From Phytoseiulus persimilis (lineage: Eukaryota > Arthropoda > Arachnida > Mesostigmata > Phytoseiidae), in contig CM075101.1 in NCBI GenBank assembly GCA_037576195.1, forward strand, positions 42,098,001 through 42,162,000: DNA of 64,000 bases, given 5' to 3'. The position numbers were made by a program, and so were the translations under genes. How positions within the stretch are numbered: the stretch's first letter is position 1; the number at the start of each line of letters is the position of its first letter. Under the pieces are notes generated by a model. The model saw only the letters and a program-made list of their open reading frames with translations. It ran no database searches and was not told the DNA's origin. Positions 38,101 to 48,575 of this stretch are shown piece by piece.

Positions 38101-39339
38101 CCCCCGGAGCCTCTCCTCGATCCCAGGGTAAGGCACTCCGAAGTGTCGGGACTCGCGAATCTCTCGGTCACGCCAAACTTGGACGCAATGATAAGCGAGA
38201 GAAAATCGAACATTCTTGCGGATTACCGACCTCTTTTACCAAGTCACCGACCAAGAGATCCGTGTGGTGAGCTGAACTGTTGTTGGCGATGTTGACAACG
38301 AACGTGTCCCCACAACATCTCCAGAGCGTGACACCTCCCAAGGGGTGTCTGTCGGATGGACGCCTCATCAAGGTCACGACTCGTGAGGTTGACGGCCGAC
38401 GTTCTTTTTCCATCGTTCCCACTCAGTTTCCCGAATCGCTTGGCTCCAGGGAACTATTGACACATTTATGGCGTTCAACATGGCCGCTTGAGATGTCCGA
38501 CACCGAAATTGAAAACTTGTCGACACATGAAAGACGGTGGAGCTTCCCCGACGTGAGGGAAACACGGTACCGGAAAACTCACCCGAGGAGCATCCAATCT
38601 CGAGGATAAAGCGCCTGACGCGCTGTCGATACCAACTTCACTGCACGTTGCGTACACGAAACGCTCTCAGCTCACATTCTGATATGCCAGGAGAAAAATA
38701 CAACGGACATTCTCGGGCGGAGGGAATGCCCGGAATTCGTCATCCAAAGTCGACATTGTCCGCTAGAAACATTACAAAGCGGCTTGAAGAACAGAAGAAG
38801 AGACTTCCTCCCATCGGGATCTCTGAGCTCAGTGGAGCGAGTGAGAGGCGTCAGTTGAAGCTGTTCTCCGTAAGTACAGCTGTTCTCCCGTGATGGAGCT
38901 TGCGTGAATAGTACAGATTCACAATGATTGCCGCGAGGTTTGCAACACCCCGCAATGAGCTATCTGAAACTCATTCCTTGCTCGGTTCTCCAGGGTACTT
39001 CGCAGGTTGACTAGGTCGCACTAGAGATTGACCCAGATACCACTCCAAAGTACACACTCGAGGAGATTGGTGTTCGACGGGACAGCGTCCGATCATTTCT
39101 GATACGACATGGCCAAGTGTGAGAACCTGTTTCGCCTCCGCGAGGTATCCCGCAACCGAGCGACTCGAGACGTGACGCTCCTATTCAAAAAAGATATAAG
39201 GCTCTCTAAGCGAGGGCCGTCGGGAATCCGAACTCATGGAAATCATCGGGAAGGAAGTTCTCCGAAGCATACGTGAGGGCTCCGACATGAGAGCTCCCCA
39301 AACAGGACAGCATGTTCTGATTCGAGTAAAGTCCGACAC
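32124..39339. other. Gene-poor interval, FABP 2 to TCTP
   Basis: No exon of a recognised family. Frames up to about 176 codons occur on both strands, overlap each other and lack coherent splice junctions. The one structured feature is the hairpin at 36968-37041. AT-rich stretches lie near 35.7 and 35.9 kb. Confidence 0.5.
36968..37041. repeat. Near-perfect 28-bp hairpin with 18-base loop
   Basis: The arms 36968-36995 and 37014-37041 are reverse complements with a single mismatch, and share TTGTCGACAGAGTTCGTCTT. The loop is 36996-37013. The stem and loop are in the size range of a microRNA precursor. Almost perfect pairing, however, is more typical of a foldback transposon remnant or endogenous siRNA source. 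No coding frame runs through it convincingly. Confidence 0.8.
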
Positions 39340-39345
39340 TTTATT
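39340..39345 (-). promoter_or_regulatory. Poly(A) signal of TCTP
   Basis: TTTATT on the plus strand, AATAAA on the coding strand, about 235 bases after the stop codon. Confidence 0.65.
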
Positions 39346-39579
39346 TTGAAAGCATTTTTGATGTTTTTCGCTGAGAAGCTGCTCCTTCTGGACCTCGTTC
39401 CCACATTGGCTTTTCATCAACTGTTGGACGTTTAACGGTAGCGGAGTGCACGTCGGTTAGTTACTTCACTTGGAGCAGCGTTAACTCAGAATTTACAGAA
39501 CTCAATGAAACCCTAATCAAAAAGTCAGATTATCCCCTCCTCAGTTGATATCAATGGGATCTAGTAGTCTCCATTAGCT

Positions 39580-40917
39580 TTAACACTTCTCCTCCTCGAT
39601 ACCGGCCTTGAGGAACATCATGACGGCCTCCTCGTTGCCATCGTCTCCGTCGCGGTAGATGAGAACAGCGACCATGCCATCGGGATTCATGGATTCGCCG
39701 AGGAAGAACTGGCTGTCCTTGTCCATCTTGCTCATGATATATTTGACACCCGCCATACATGAGGTCTTGAGCTCCGCAATTTTCTCGGCGGAGTATTCGA
39801 GCTCCTTCCACTTGTCCTGAAGAGCCTTGGTGTAAGTCTTCAGGTAAACTTTGTAGCCAGCCTTGTCGAATGATGTTTCCTGGAGACGCTGGTTGAGAAC
39901 AACGTCGAGACCCGCTTCACAGTGCTCGTCGGCGCCGTCTTCGGCTTCCTCGGCGGAGGGATTCGATCCGGAGAGGACGATTTCGCCTTCCTTGCGCACC
40001 ACATGCTTGCAAATGACTTCGTAGACTGAGTTCTCCACAACAGTCACCTTCGTGGCATCGGTGAACATCTCATCGTCTGCAAGAATGAAACGAAACCGTC
40101 AATAAAGCTCATCAGCCTCGGCACGATCGACGAGAGGCGGAACAAGACTTGCGCTTCTGAAAAAATGTTTTCCCAACGGAATGCTGCTCAGTGAGCATGA
40201 GGCTCGCTGACGGAATTAAACTGCGAAACGGGAATGTGGAATCTTCGTTTACAGCGAACTGTCCTCTCCGCAGCATACACGAGAAGAAAAAAATAACAGA
40301 AAAATAGTCCCCGGTTCAGCTCGCGGATGCCTGGCCGGCTAAACATAGTTCATCTTCGACGGGCGTCTGTTCGAAAACCCAAGCTTCCGGTACGATCGAG
40401 TCATGGCGCCAGCACGTGGAACATCCAATCTGTCCGCCCTTTCCTCGGGAAGACGTGGAGATGTCGGCCGCCATGTGTTCGGATGACGGACAACGTGACC
40501 CTGACTCTACGACCGCGTTCGTCACATTCGAAAAACACGCAAATGGATAGTCACGGAGCGGTTCTAGGAACGGGTCGGAACTTGGAGATGTCGCAAAGGT
40601 CAACAAACTCTGGTCTCGTCACTGACTTCTAGGGAATAGTGAAACGCCCACAAGAAAAGTGACAGTCTTTCTGATTTCGTCGGGAATTCCTGAGACCACG
40701 AGATCAGGAATCGGGGAGCTTCGATGCGCTCTAACTTCTGGCCAAATTCTGTCCGAACACGATCATAAAACCGGCGTGCCACGTGGGAACCGAAGCTTCA
40801 GCGAAATCACTCAACTTGGGATGTTTGATCCGGATTCGCTGGTACGAGTCCATCCAACACAAGCTTGGAACTTGGATTATTTTACTTACTCGAGATAAGA
40901 TCCTTGTAGATAAGCAT
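39580..40917 (-). CDS. Tctp: Translationally controlled tumour protein (TCTP)
   Basis: Conserved cytosolic growth-related protein. It binds calcium and tubulin, interacts with small GTPases such as Rheb in flies, and is secreted as a histamine-releasing factor in ticks and other parasites. Two exons on the minus strand: 40917-40890 encodes MLIYKDLIS plus one base, with a GTAAGT donor. The second, 40076-39580, follows TTGCAG and continues NDEMFTDATKV. The joined product is 174 residues, against about 172 in the family. Visible landmarks are ENSVYEVICKHV, the NPSAEEAED acidic loop, GLDVVLNQRLQET, YTKALQDKWKE and the C-terminal MFLKAGIEEEK. Gly is replaced by Asn at the exon junction (SNDEMF). 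A pyrimidine tract 70 bases upstream fits the 5'TOP control known for TCTP mRNAs. The gene is divergent from the helicase downstream. Confidence 0.95.
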
Positions 40918-40976
40918 TTTGAGACGTTTTCTTGGTGCACTACCGCTCGAACAAACGTCTTCAACAGCTGACAGCC

Positions 40977-40987
40977 GGAAAAGAAAG
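40977..40987 (-). promoter_or_regulatory. Putative 5'TOP motif and start site of TCTP
   Basis: Coding-strand CTTTCTTTTCC, a C followed by ten pyrimidines, beginning 70 bases upstream of the TCTP ATG. TCTP mRNAs are established TOP mRNAs whose translation depends on TOR. Placing transcription initiation at this C is inferred. Confidence 0.5.
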
Positions 40988-41666
40988 ACTACCGGGCAGA
41001 GGAAGACCGATCTTATGTTTGGTCCGATAGGGGAGAGGACGCCGACGAGGGCGCGAATTCTAAAATCAATTAATTCTGAAACGAATATCTAACGATTGCT
41101 GCCATCCGGCATGCTCCGAAACGGGGTGACCGCGGAATGAGAAACCAACGAGTTTACCCTGAATCGATGCGGTTCGAAACTGGGTTCGATTGATCGCTAG
41201 CCTCTCTGAGCCCTTCAGTGGTGTCTCAATTAAGGCGCGCATTTTCAAAATTCCTCATTGCTTTTGAACCCCGAAGCTGCAGAGCCGCGTTCGATCCTCG
41301 AGATGTTCATGGAAAAACGATCTTGATGCTCGAGCAATCGATCCGAATGAGGAGTGGTCGTCAATTCTTCGGCATCAAATCGAGACCAAAGAGTTTGTTG
41401 CTCATTGTGAACCCATCTAATTTTCTGGCCCCACCTCCAGGCCACGGACGGAGCTGCTCGGTTTGGACGAACTCAGTTTCGCCAAGGAGCTCGTGTTTTA
41501 TGAGTGCGCGGTGAAGAAAATCGCACCAAATGAGTTCCTCAGCCTCGAGCGATGGACATCACGTGGGCGGCAATGAAGGCATGGGATACGATCTGTGCAT
41601 GAAGGGGAACGAATCGGTTGAATTCGTGGGATATCTGTTCGGCAGAGGCCGGGTTGGAGCTTTTAG

Positions 41667-44600
41667 TCAAGCTGTTCTCCCTTGCATCCAGGACGTCCAT
41701 CGAACTCTGCACGTGGGGAGTGCGGAAGAGACTCCGCGGATGAAGGAGCTACCGCCTCGAAACACCCGAAGTATCTCAAAGGTCGTGAGATCGGACTGTG
41801 GTATGCCCAACGGAACAAGTGCGTGAAATTATCTGAGATAACAACCCCCCTGCACGAATATTCAGGCGGTGGAATCGATTCTTCCAAGAGCTTAACGCAG
41901 GAATCGGATGAGAAAACGATTCGCCCGATCGGATACCGGATTTGAAGAACTCTGAAATGTTTTATGATCTATTCCGAAACGATTGCATCGTTGCAGAACA
42001 AAGCCAAATGCCCGAGGTGACAGTAAGCAATCTCTACGAGAGTTTCTTTGCAAAGTCTGCATTGATCGGAATATTGCTGGGCAGCTTGATACGTGCATGA
42101 AGCTCCTCGAAAAGGAAATGCTTGACAGGGAGCCGGACCCTGGCAGGCCGGTGACGAGGCTGATGGCCTGTGGATCTTCGTCCAGGGGACGTCGCGAGCC
42201 CGCCAATCCCTCGGTTAGTACAGATGCGTTTGTATGCTTGCCATGGAAGGGAGTTTGGGTTCCACATGGGCTTTGAGGTCGACGGGAGGACGAATACTTT
42301 ACTCCGTAGTGATCGCGGAAGCTCGTCCGTCCATTTCCTTCAGGGGGAATCCATTCGCCGCAGAAGAGCTCGAGGGTTTTTCTCTAAGAACTTATGGCGC
42401 GTTTACTCATCTATCTCCAATCACTCTCCATGGCCCAGATGTTCGTGACTCTCTGACATAGTTTGTGGAGGAGCCCTCCAACTCCGTCGAGGGGAATGGC
42501 TGTTGGAATGAGTTTCCATGTCGCAGGAATTTCCCTTCTTCGGATGAAGCTCGGGATCTGGATATCTCATTCACGACAATAGTTTACGAGGTTTAGAGGT
42601 GGCATTGTCTGTCTAAGCTTGTTGGAGACTCTCCATCCGAAGCTGATACGCACGGCGGTCGAACCAGGTTGGGCTCTGTGTTCGATGGAGAGCTCTTTTC
42701 GGAGGCGATTTTGGTCGGAGACAAGAAAGTGGTCAATAAGATTGAACTAGAAAGCCCGCGCGCCACAGGAGGTCGAGGTCCCGAGCAGCACGGAGCACGA
42801 CATTTGTTCCGAGGTCAGGCGAGAAGTTATTGCCCCTCGAATTTCCATCGGATTATTCTGCAGATCTCGGGCTGCATCAATCACTATACAAATCATTGGC
42901 CCTATACTCCGAAGCCTGCTTTTATTCCATGAGAGACGAACCCATTGAGCGGATCCGGCCGAATTCGATTAGGTGACAATGACACCCCACGAGATATCGA
43001 AATAAAGAGTATCGCGATTCCCAGTTGCGTCAATGTGAAATATTCCAGAAGCTCGCGTTTCGAACCCAATACTTGTCTTCAGGAGGCCGTTCAAGCATCC
43101 AGAGCCGAGCTTCCAGTCTATAAGGCGCGTGCTGAAATAATCCAGACAATCAACGAAAAGTAACTTATGTCCACGCCCTTTCGTTTCTGACTCTATCTCT
43201 ATGCAGTAGCAAAGGTTCTACCTACCGTGATCTTGCAGCCAAGTCACTGTGATATCCGGCGAGACTGGCAGCGGGAAGACCACGCAAGTGCCGCAGTTCA
43301 TTCTGGACCGGTTCCTCGAGGACGAATCGCAAGAGAGCTGTTTTATCGTTTGCACTCAACCAAGGCGGATTTCAGCCATAACCGTCGCTGAGCGGTAACT
43401 CGATTCATCATTCATCCTTCGACTCCATCACCCAAATTATTCCAGAGATCGACCGACTGTTTCTTTTCGCCGGTGCAGCTACGAATCACCGAGGCCTCTT
43501 GGCATCTCCGTGACACTCACCACCTGTTTTTCCAGAGTTGCTCAAGAGCGAGGTGAAATTGTGGGCGAGAATAGTGTCGGCTACAAAATTCGTTTGGAGT
43601 CTAAAGACCCGAAGGGGGACTCTGGTAAAATCCTATTCTGCACAACGGGTATCGTTCTGCAGTTCCTGCAGTCAGATCCGTGAGTATATTGTTCTCGAAT
43701 CGACGAACAGAATTAACGCACCAGAAACCGTTACGGAACCTTAATTCTCAAAGGTTGCTCAAGAATGTAACGCACTTGATCGTGGATGAAGTCCACGAAA
43801 GGAGTATCGACTCGGATCTCCTCCTCGGCGTGCTTCGCGAGAGAATCCTCCCGCAGCGACCGTCACTGAAAGTCATCTGCATGTCAGCGACGCTGGACAG
43901 TTCTACGTTTCTCGGGTAAGGAGATCAGCATCAATAAACTCGCGAAACCCGTCTCGTTCACAATCCATCTAGCAATCACTGGTTCCAGTTCGTTTTTCTC
44001 AGATACTTCGGTGAACCATGCGGTCGGATCCTTGTGGAGGGCAAGCTGTTCCCGATCAAAAACCAATTCCTCGAAGACTTCCTCCCACTTCTGCGTTATA
44101 AAGCTGGCCGTTCAACCGAGTCCGATCGCAGGGCGGAGCAAGCCCAGGTCGAGCGCGCTCATTCTCTGGAGAGATACGGGTGAGCGCTTCTCACTCTGAT
44201 ACCTAGCTGGAACATTTGACAAAAATCGAGTTGCCTCTTCATTTCGAAGATCGGTATCAGAGAAAACTCCGATACAATCGATCAAGAGCTCGCCCCCCGC
44301 TTCTTCCAGTTACGATGGAGACCAAGTTCGAGCTTTATCTGCCATATCGATGACAAAGATTGATGCGGATTTGGTGGTGGCCTGCGTTGAACACATCTGC
44401 GCAACCGCCGATGAAGGTGCAATTCTCATTTTCCTGCCTGGCTGGGACGGTATATCTGAGGTGTGCAGAAAACTGTCGGAGCTCAGCGGTCCAGCTAACT
44501 CACTGGGTAATGCCCCCCCCCCCCCCTCCTTATGTTTCTGCATCCCCAGTCTCAATCTCTGATCTAGCTGAGAAATTCCACTATCCTGGACGGGCCCCCA

Positions 44601-46830
44601 GATGGGAAATTCAATAACTGGTACGATTGCAGGCAATACTGTGATTGTGCCTCTGCATTCCATGTTGCCAACTAGCGACCAGAGGCTAGCTTTCGAAATA
44701 CCGCCCTCGGGTGTCCGAAAAATTATCGTATCGACGTCGATTGCTGAAACGAGTATTACGATCGAAGACGTTGTTTACGTGATCGACTCCGGCAAAACGA
44801 AACTTTCCACAATCGATGTTGCCAAAAATAATCTCAGCTGTCTCGGCCAACTTTGGATCTCGAAAGCAAATGCCAGCCAACGTCTGGGCAGAGCTGGGAG
44901 GTGAGTTTGGGCTTCTTTCGATGGTTCTCCGCAAGATTGAAGGAGACTTGACTGCTATCCTTCGAGTCCCTTCGCAGGGTGAGACCTGGAGAGTGCTACA
45001 AACTCTACACAAAAATGGATTTCGAAAGCATGGAAGAATATGAGCAACCCGAAATGGTCCGTTCAAGCCTAGAAAACCTCATCCTGTATGTGAAAGTGAG
45101 TTTCTGATTGAATGAGGCAAAATCGATGCGTGATTTGTCATTTCGCACGAAGGAGCGATGCTGCTCCTGATAGAATCGAGTTGATCTTTGCGTCGTCGGA
45201 CGGGATTTTCATTCGTGCGTTTCCCATCTTAGGAACTCGGTCTCGGAGAACCAGAGGTCTTCCTCCCGCAGTTGATCACTCCTCCATCGATCGAAGCTGT
45301 GGAGAACTCCATCGAATTCCTCATCCAATTGGTAGGCCCTCATGCACACACATATGTTTCTCTGATGGAGTTTCGTACTCATTGGAAGTTCCGATACACA
45401 TCCTTTTAACCTTTATCGAACTATAACCTCTGAGATTGCGGGAGCTTGAATATCCTCGTGTCCCCCGACAGAAAGCGCTCGATCGACAAGCCAACGTGAC
45501 AACCTTGGGAAAGTATTTAACCTCCCTTCCGACTGAGCCTCGCCTGGGAAAGATGCTCATCCTTGGGACTCTTTTCGGCTGCTTGCACTCCGTGATGTCG
45601 GTGTGCGCTGCACTCGATTTCAAAGATCCGTTCTTCACACCCTTGGTCAGTTGCGAAACCCCCCTCGGGCGAGTGAATTGCGCTCTGATTTGACTTCTAA
45701 ACCTTACTCAATGATTTTTTTCCTCGTTCACCAACTCCAGGGCAGACGAAGAGAAGTTGACGCGGTGCGTCTGATGTTCGCACGCGATTCGGAATCGGAC
45801 CATATGATGATAGCAAACGCGGTTGAGAAGGCTATCCGACGGGATGCGAGGTTCATGCGAGTCAACTTCCTCTCATCCCAAACTATCAAGGTAGCTCGAA
45901 TCGATCCTCATTCTATCACGATTCCACAACGGAAAACGTCGATCATCGACCTGAAGCCGTACGTGAACGATATGTTTTTCGTCATCATAGATGCTGGAAA
46001 ATCTCCGGAAACAGTACAAAAGTCACCTGACAGAACAGGGCCTCTTGGAGACTCGTGTACACCGCAGTCCTCAAACGCTGCGAGCTGTGATATGCGGAGG
46101 CCTCTACCCTGGAATTGCCATGGGCCTATGCAAGCGAAAGGATCGGTCGCATCGGAGTAGCAGTACCTCTTCCGGGTGAGCAACTGCTTCGGGCGCTCCA
46201 TTCCAAATATGTTCTCTTTTTTGTTCAAACTTGGGAACTCTTCCAATGACACGGAGGTGAACCTAATTAGTAATTACGCTCCAGGCTGAAAAAAATTTTC
46301 ACAGAATCTGAGAGGCACATCAGTTTCCATCCAAAAAGTGTTCTCGCCAAACAACGAGAGTTCAGCACTCTCTTCTTCGCTTATTTCCTGAAGCAGCGTG
46401 GCGACGCCGGAGTTTCGCTCTTCGATGCGACTGCCGTGAACCCGTTGTCGCTACTACTTTTCGCAGCCGATTGCGACTATGATTCTCGGAACCAGATCTT
46501 CACAATCAACGAATGGATGAAGATTCGGTGCGAACCAAATGATGCGATGCTGGTCAATGTAGGTTCAAGGATCGACTTGGAAGCTTAATTCTCAACGACA
46601 GGCAGTGGAAGCTGGGACAGGGTCCTGTCGCATCCACGGCGTTTCGGGATCATTATTCTACTCCGTTCCTACCTTTCTAGCGCTTGCGAACTTCGTTGGA
46701 CTATGTTATCGACTGTTTCCTTCGTCGCGACCACAATGGGAATCACAAGGACTTCATAGAGTTATTGAGTCACGCATTCGATAAGGAGCAGTCCGAAATC
46801 GGGCCTGCAGCTCGAAGAAATCGACGATAG
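41667..46830 (+). CDS. DHX36: DHX36/RHAU-type DEAH-box G-quadruplex helicase
   Basis: ATP-dependent helicase that unwinds G-quadruplex RNA and DNA. Exons: 41667-41818 (5' end unsure), 41997-42213, 43083-43159, 43239-43394, 43536-43679, 43754-43915, 44003-44179, 44310-44506, 44633-44900, 44978-45095, 45233-45331, 45472-45645, 45741-45890, 45991-46175, 46285-46558, 46681-46830. They join in phase to about 899 codons; human DHX36 has about 1,008 residues. Exon 1 carries the RHAU-specific motif ([15 protein letters not shown]), which identifies the subfamily. Helicase motifs follow: [21 protein letters not shown] (usually DEIH), [27 protein letters not shown]. Helicase-associated and OB-like C-terminal regions then include FHPKSV and NEWMKI. 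The start codon is unresolved: no in-frame ATG precedes the motif. An ATG at 41530 (MSSSASSDGHHVGGNEGMGY) could splice in. The second exon's 3' end is also less certain. Confidence 0.88.
44513..44526 (+). repeat. Poly-C run in a helicase intron
   Basis: Fourteen consecutive C residues just inside the intron that starts at 44507. Such runs are prone to length variation and sequencing error. It does not affect the reading frame. Confidence 0.85.
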
Positions 46831-47092
46831 CACAGGATAGACAACTGGGAATGTTCTGAGGGCTTTTTATCTGAAGCTGCGCCCGGTTTCCCAAATTCCA
46901 TTCTCATCCGCCCAAGCTCGCGGCTCGAGATGCTGTGTTCGATCCCCCGTTCAATGCTCTCCAGACCGCCTGCAGAAATGTTCGGCACGGATGGCCTAGC
47001 CTGTGATTCGCGCGTTCAACCGCTCGCCTAGCAAAGTACACCAAAAATGACATTTTTAATATTATTGATGAGATTTTTCGAGCGTCATGTTG

Positions 47093-47098
47093 AATAAA
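47093..47098 (+). promoter_or_regulatory. Poly(A) signal of the DHX36-type gene
   Basis: AATAAA 263 bases after the helicase stop codon. An ATTATTGATG-rich stretch precedes it. Confidence 0.6.
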
Positions 47099-48141
47099 GC
47101 TTCCTCGTAGAGCAATTATCACTCCGATAAGTTCTGCCTAGAAGCTAGGAAGACGATCTCAATTATTTCCCCTAGGGACACTGTTCCACTCACGAAACTG
47201 TGTTTCGTCAGGAAGCTCCGAATAACCGTTGATCTTGACGCCAGAATAGTGTCTCATATTCTGTGAACAGAACATTCCTTACGCATGAATATCTAAGGAT
47301 AAGTGACTGTGACCTGAACAGATTGAATGTGATCATTCGTGGCTCAATGATTATACGTATTTCTGTTTCCGTCCCGAACGGATACGTCACTCCTGGCTCC
47401 TCTTCCAGGGTAATGGAGTATGGATCCGAGAGAGGCTATTCAGAAAGCCTTTTCGAACGCCGTCCATGGCTTGTTCGAAGCGCGACCACGATCTGTTACC
47501 CGCAGACGCCTTCCTTGGCCATCGTTAATCCGCATTTATCGCTCGTCGAACTGAGTCCTGATGATGCCATCCGGAGTCGGAACCACTGAACTTGTGCCAT
47601 TCACCGGACCAGGAGTTGATCCGCCGAAGCCGAGCATTTTCTCCGTTGTCGGCGTCAGATAATGGTCACCAGATGAGAGGTTCCTCAAGGGCGGCATCTT
47701 TGGTCTGGGACCGACTCCTTCGCTTTTCAATTTATGAGCGAACTCTCCGATTCCGATTTCCACGTTGATCGGGTGGGTCTAAACATATGGAGGTCTGAAT
47801 GATTCTGCCAACAATTGGTTCTGAGAATTCGAAAGGAGAGACATGAGCTACCAGGCTGAGCTCACGTAGAAGCGGGAGACGACTCAGAGGCTCCCTCAGA
47901 AGTCTTGATCCAATCATGGGTGGCTTTACTCCCGGTCGTTTTTTGGGGTACCCGCTTCTTCCAGTGGAAAGGAGAGATTTCAGTGCTCGTCGAAATGATT
48001 TAACGCTCCTCATCCCAGCTTCCAAGGGTTTCTGTCGCGGTGGCAGTTTTGAATATTCTCTGAACGAGCGATGAACCAACTGAGAGGTTTCGAAATACGA
48101 GAAAAAACGTTAGTAGCCGATTCATACTCACGATCTAGTAG
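47099..48141. other. Intergenic between convergent genes
   Basis: Space between the 3' ends of the helicase (+) and the ADCK1-type gene (-). I see only short frames with no recognisable motif or splice structure. Confidence 0.5.
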
Positions 48142-48147
48142 TTTATT
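48142..48147 (-). promoter_or_regulatory. Possible poly(A) signal of ADCK1
   Basis: TTTATT on the plus strand, about 430 bases after the ADCK1-type stop. It lies beyond the small inverted-repeat element at 48.2-48.4 kb, so a closer non-canonical signal may be used instead. Confidence 0.35.
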
Positions 48148-48229
48148 CAATGTCAGAACCTGCCGATCCGTTCAATACAAAAATATTACAGACAGATCCA
48201 CAGACATTCGCCCGATCAGTCATCACCAG

Positions 48230-48412
48230 AGCTTGGAAGGTCAGGGGTTCATCATTTCATACCTCCCACCTATCCACACAGGGAGATGTATAATTGAGTC
48301 TCTGATGGATGAGACTATCAGGTCTCATGACAATAAGGCATAATTCATCAATCTCCCCATTCATCTACCTATCAGTCTATGAATTGATGAATGATGCCCT
48401 AACTTCCAAGCT
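48230..48412. mobile_element. Short inverted-repeat element (MITE-like), copy A
   Basis: The ends form imperfect inverted repeats of about 25 bp, AGCTTGGAAGGTCAGGGG on the left and AGCTTGGAAGTTAGGGC on the reverse-complemented right. The interior (CACCTATCCACACAGGGAG ... CATGACAATAAGGCATAATT) resembles 62258-62400, making this a dispersed family. It lies in the 3' flank of the ADCK1-type gene. The superfamily is unknown and no clean target duplication is visible. Confidence 0.55.
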
Positions 48413-48575
48413 GTAGTGATCACACACATCGACTAACGTTTCAACCCGGCGAATATGTAATTCTTCATAAAATTTTTGACAACCACGGAGCACTACGGTC
48501 ATCTCGCCCGGGACCATCGGCGGCCCCCTGGTAAATGAATATGTGATAGACTTGGATGTTGAGCGTCAGGCAGGC

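Noticed and set aside
46940..46952. B-box-like GTTCGATCC strings as possible tRNA genes (here and near 27.04 and 41.29 kb)
   Set aside because: No matching A box or acceptor-stem pairing at the right distance.
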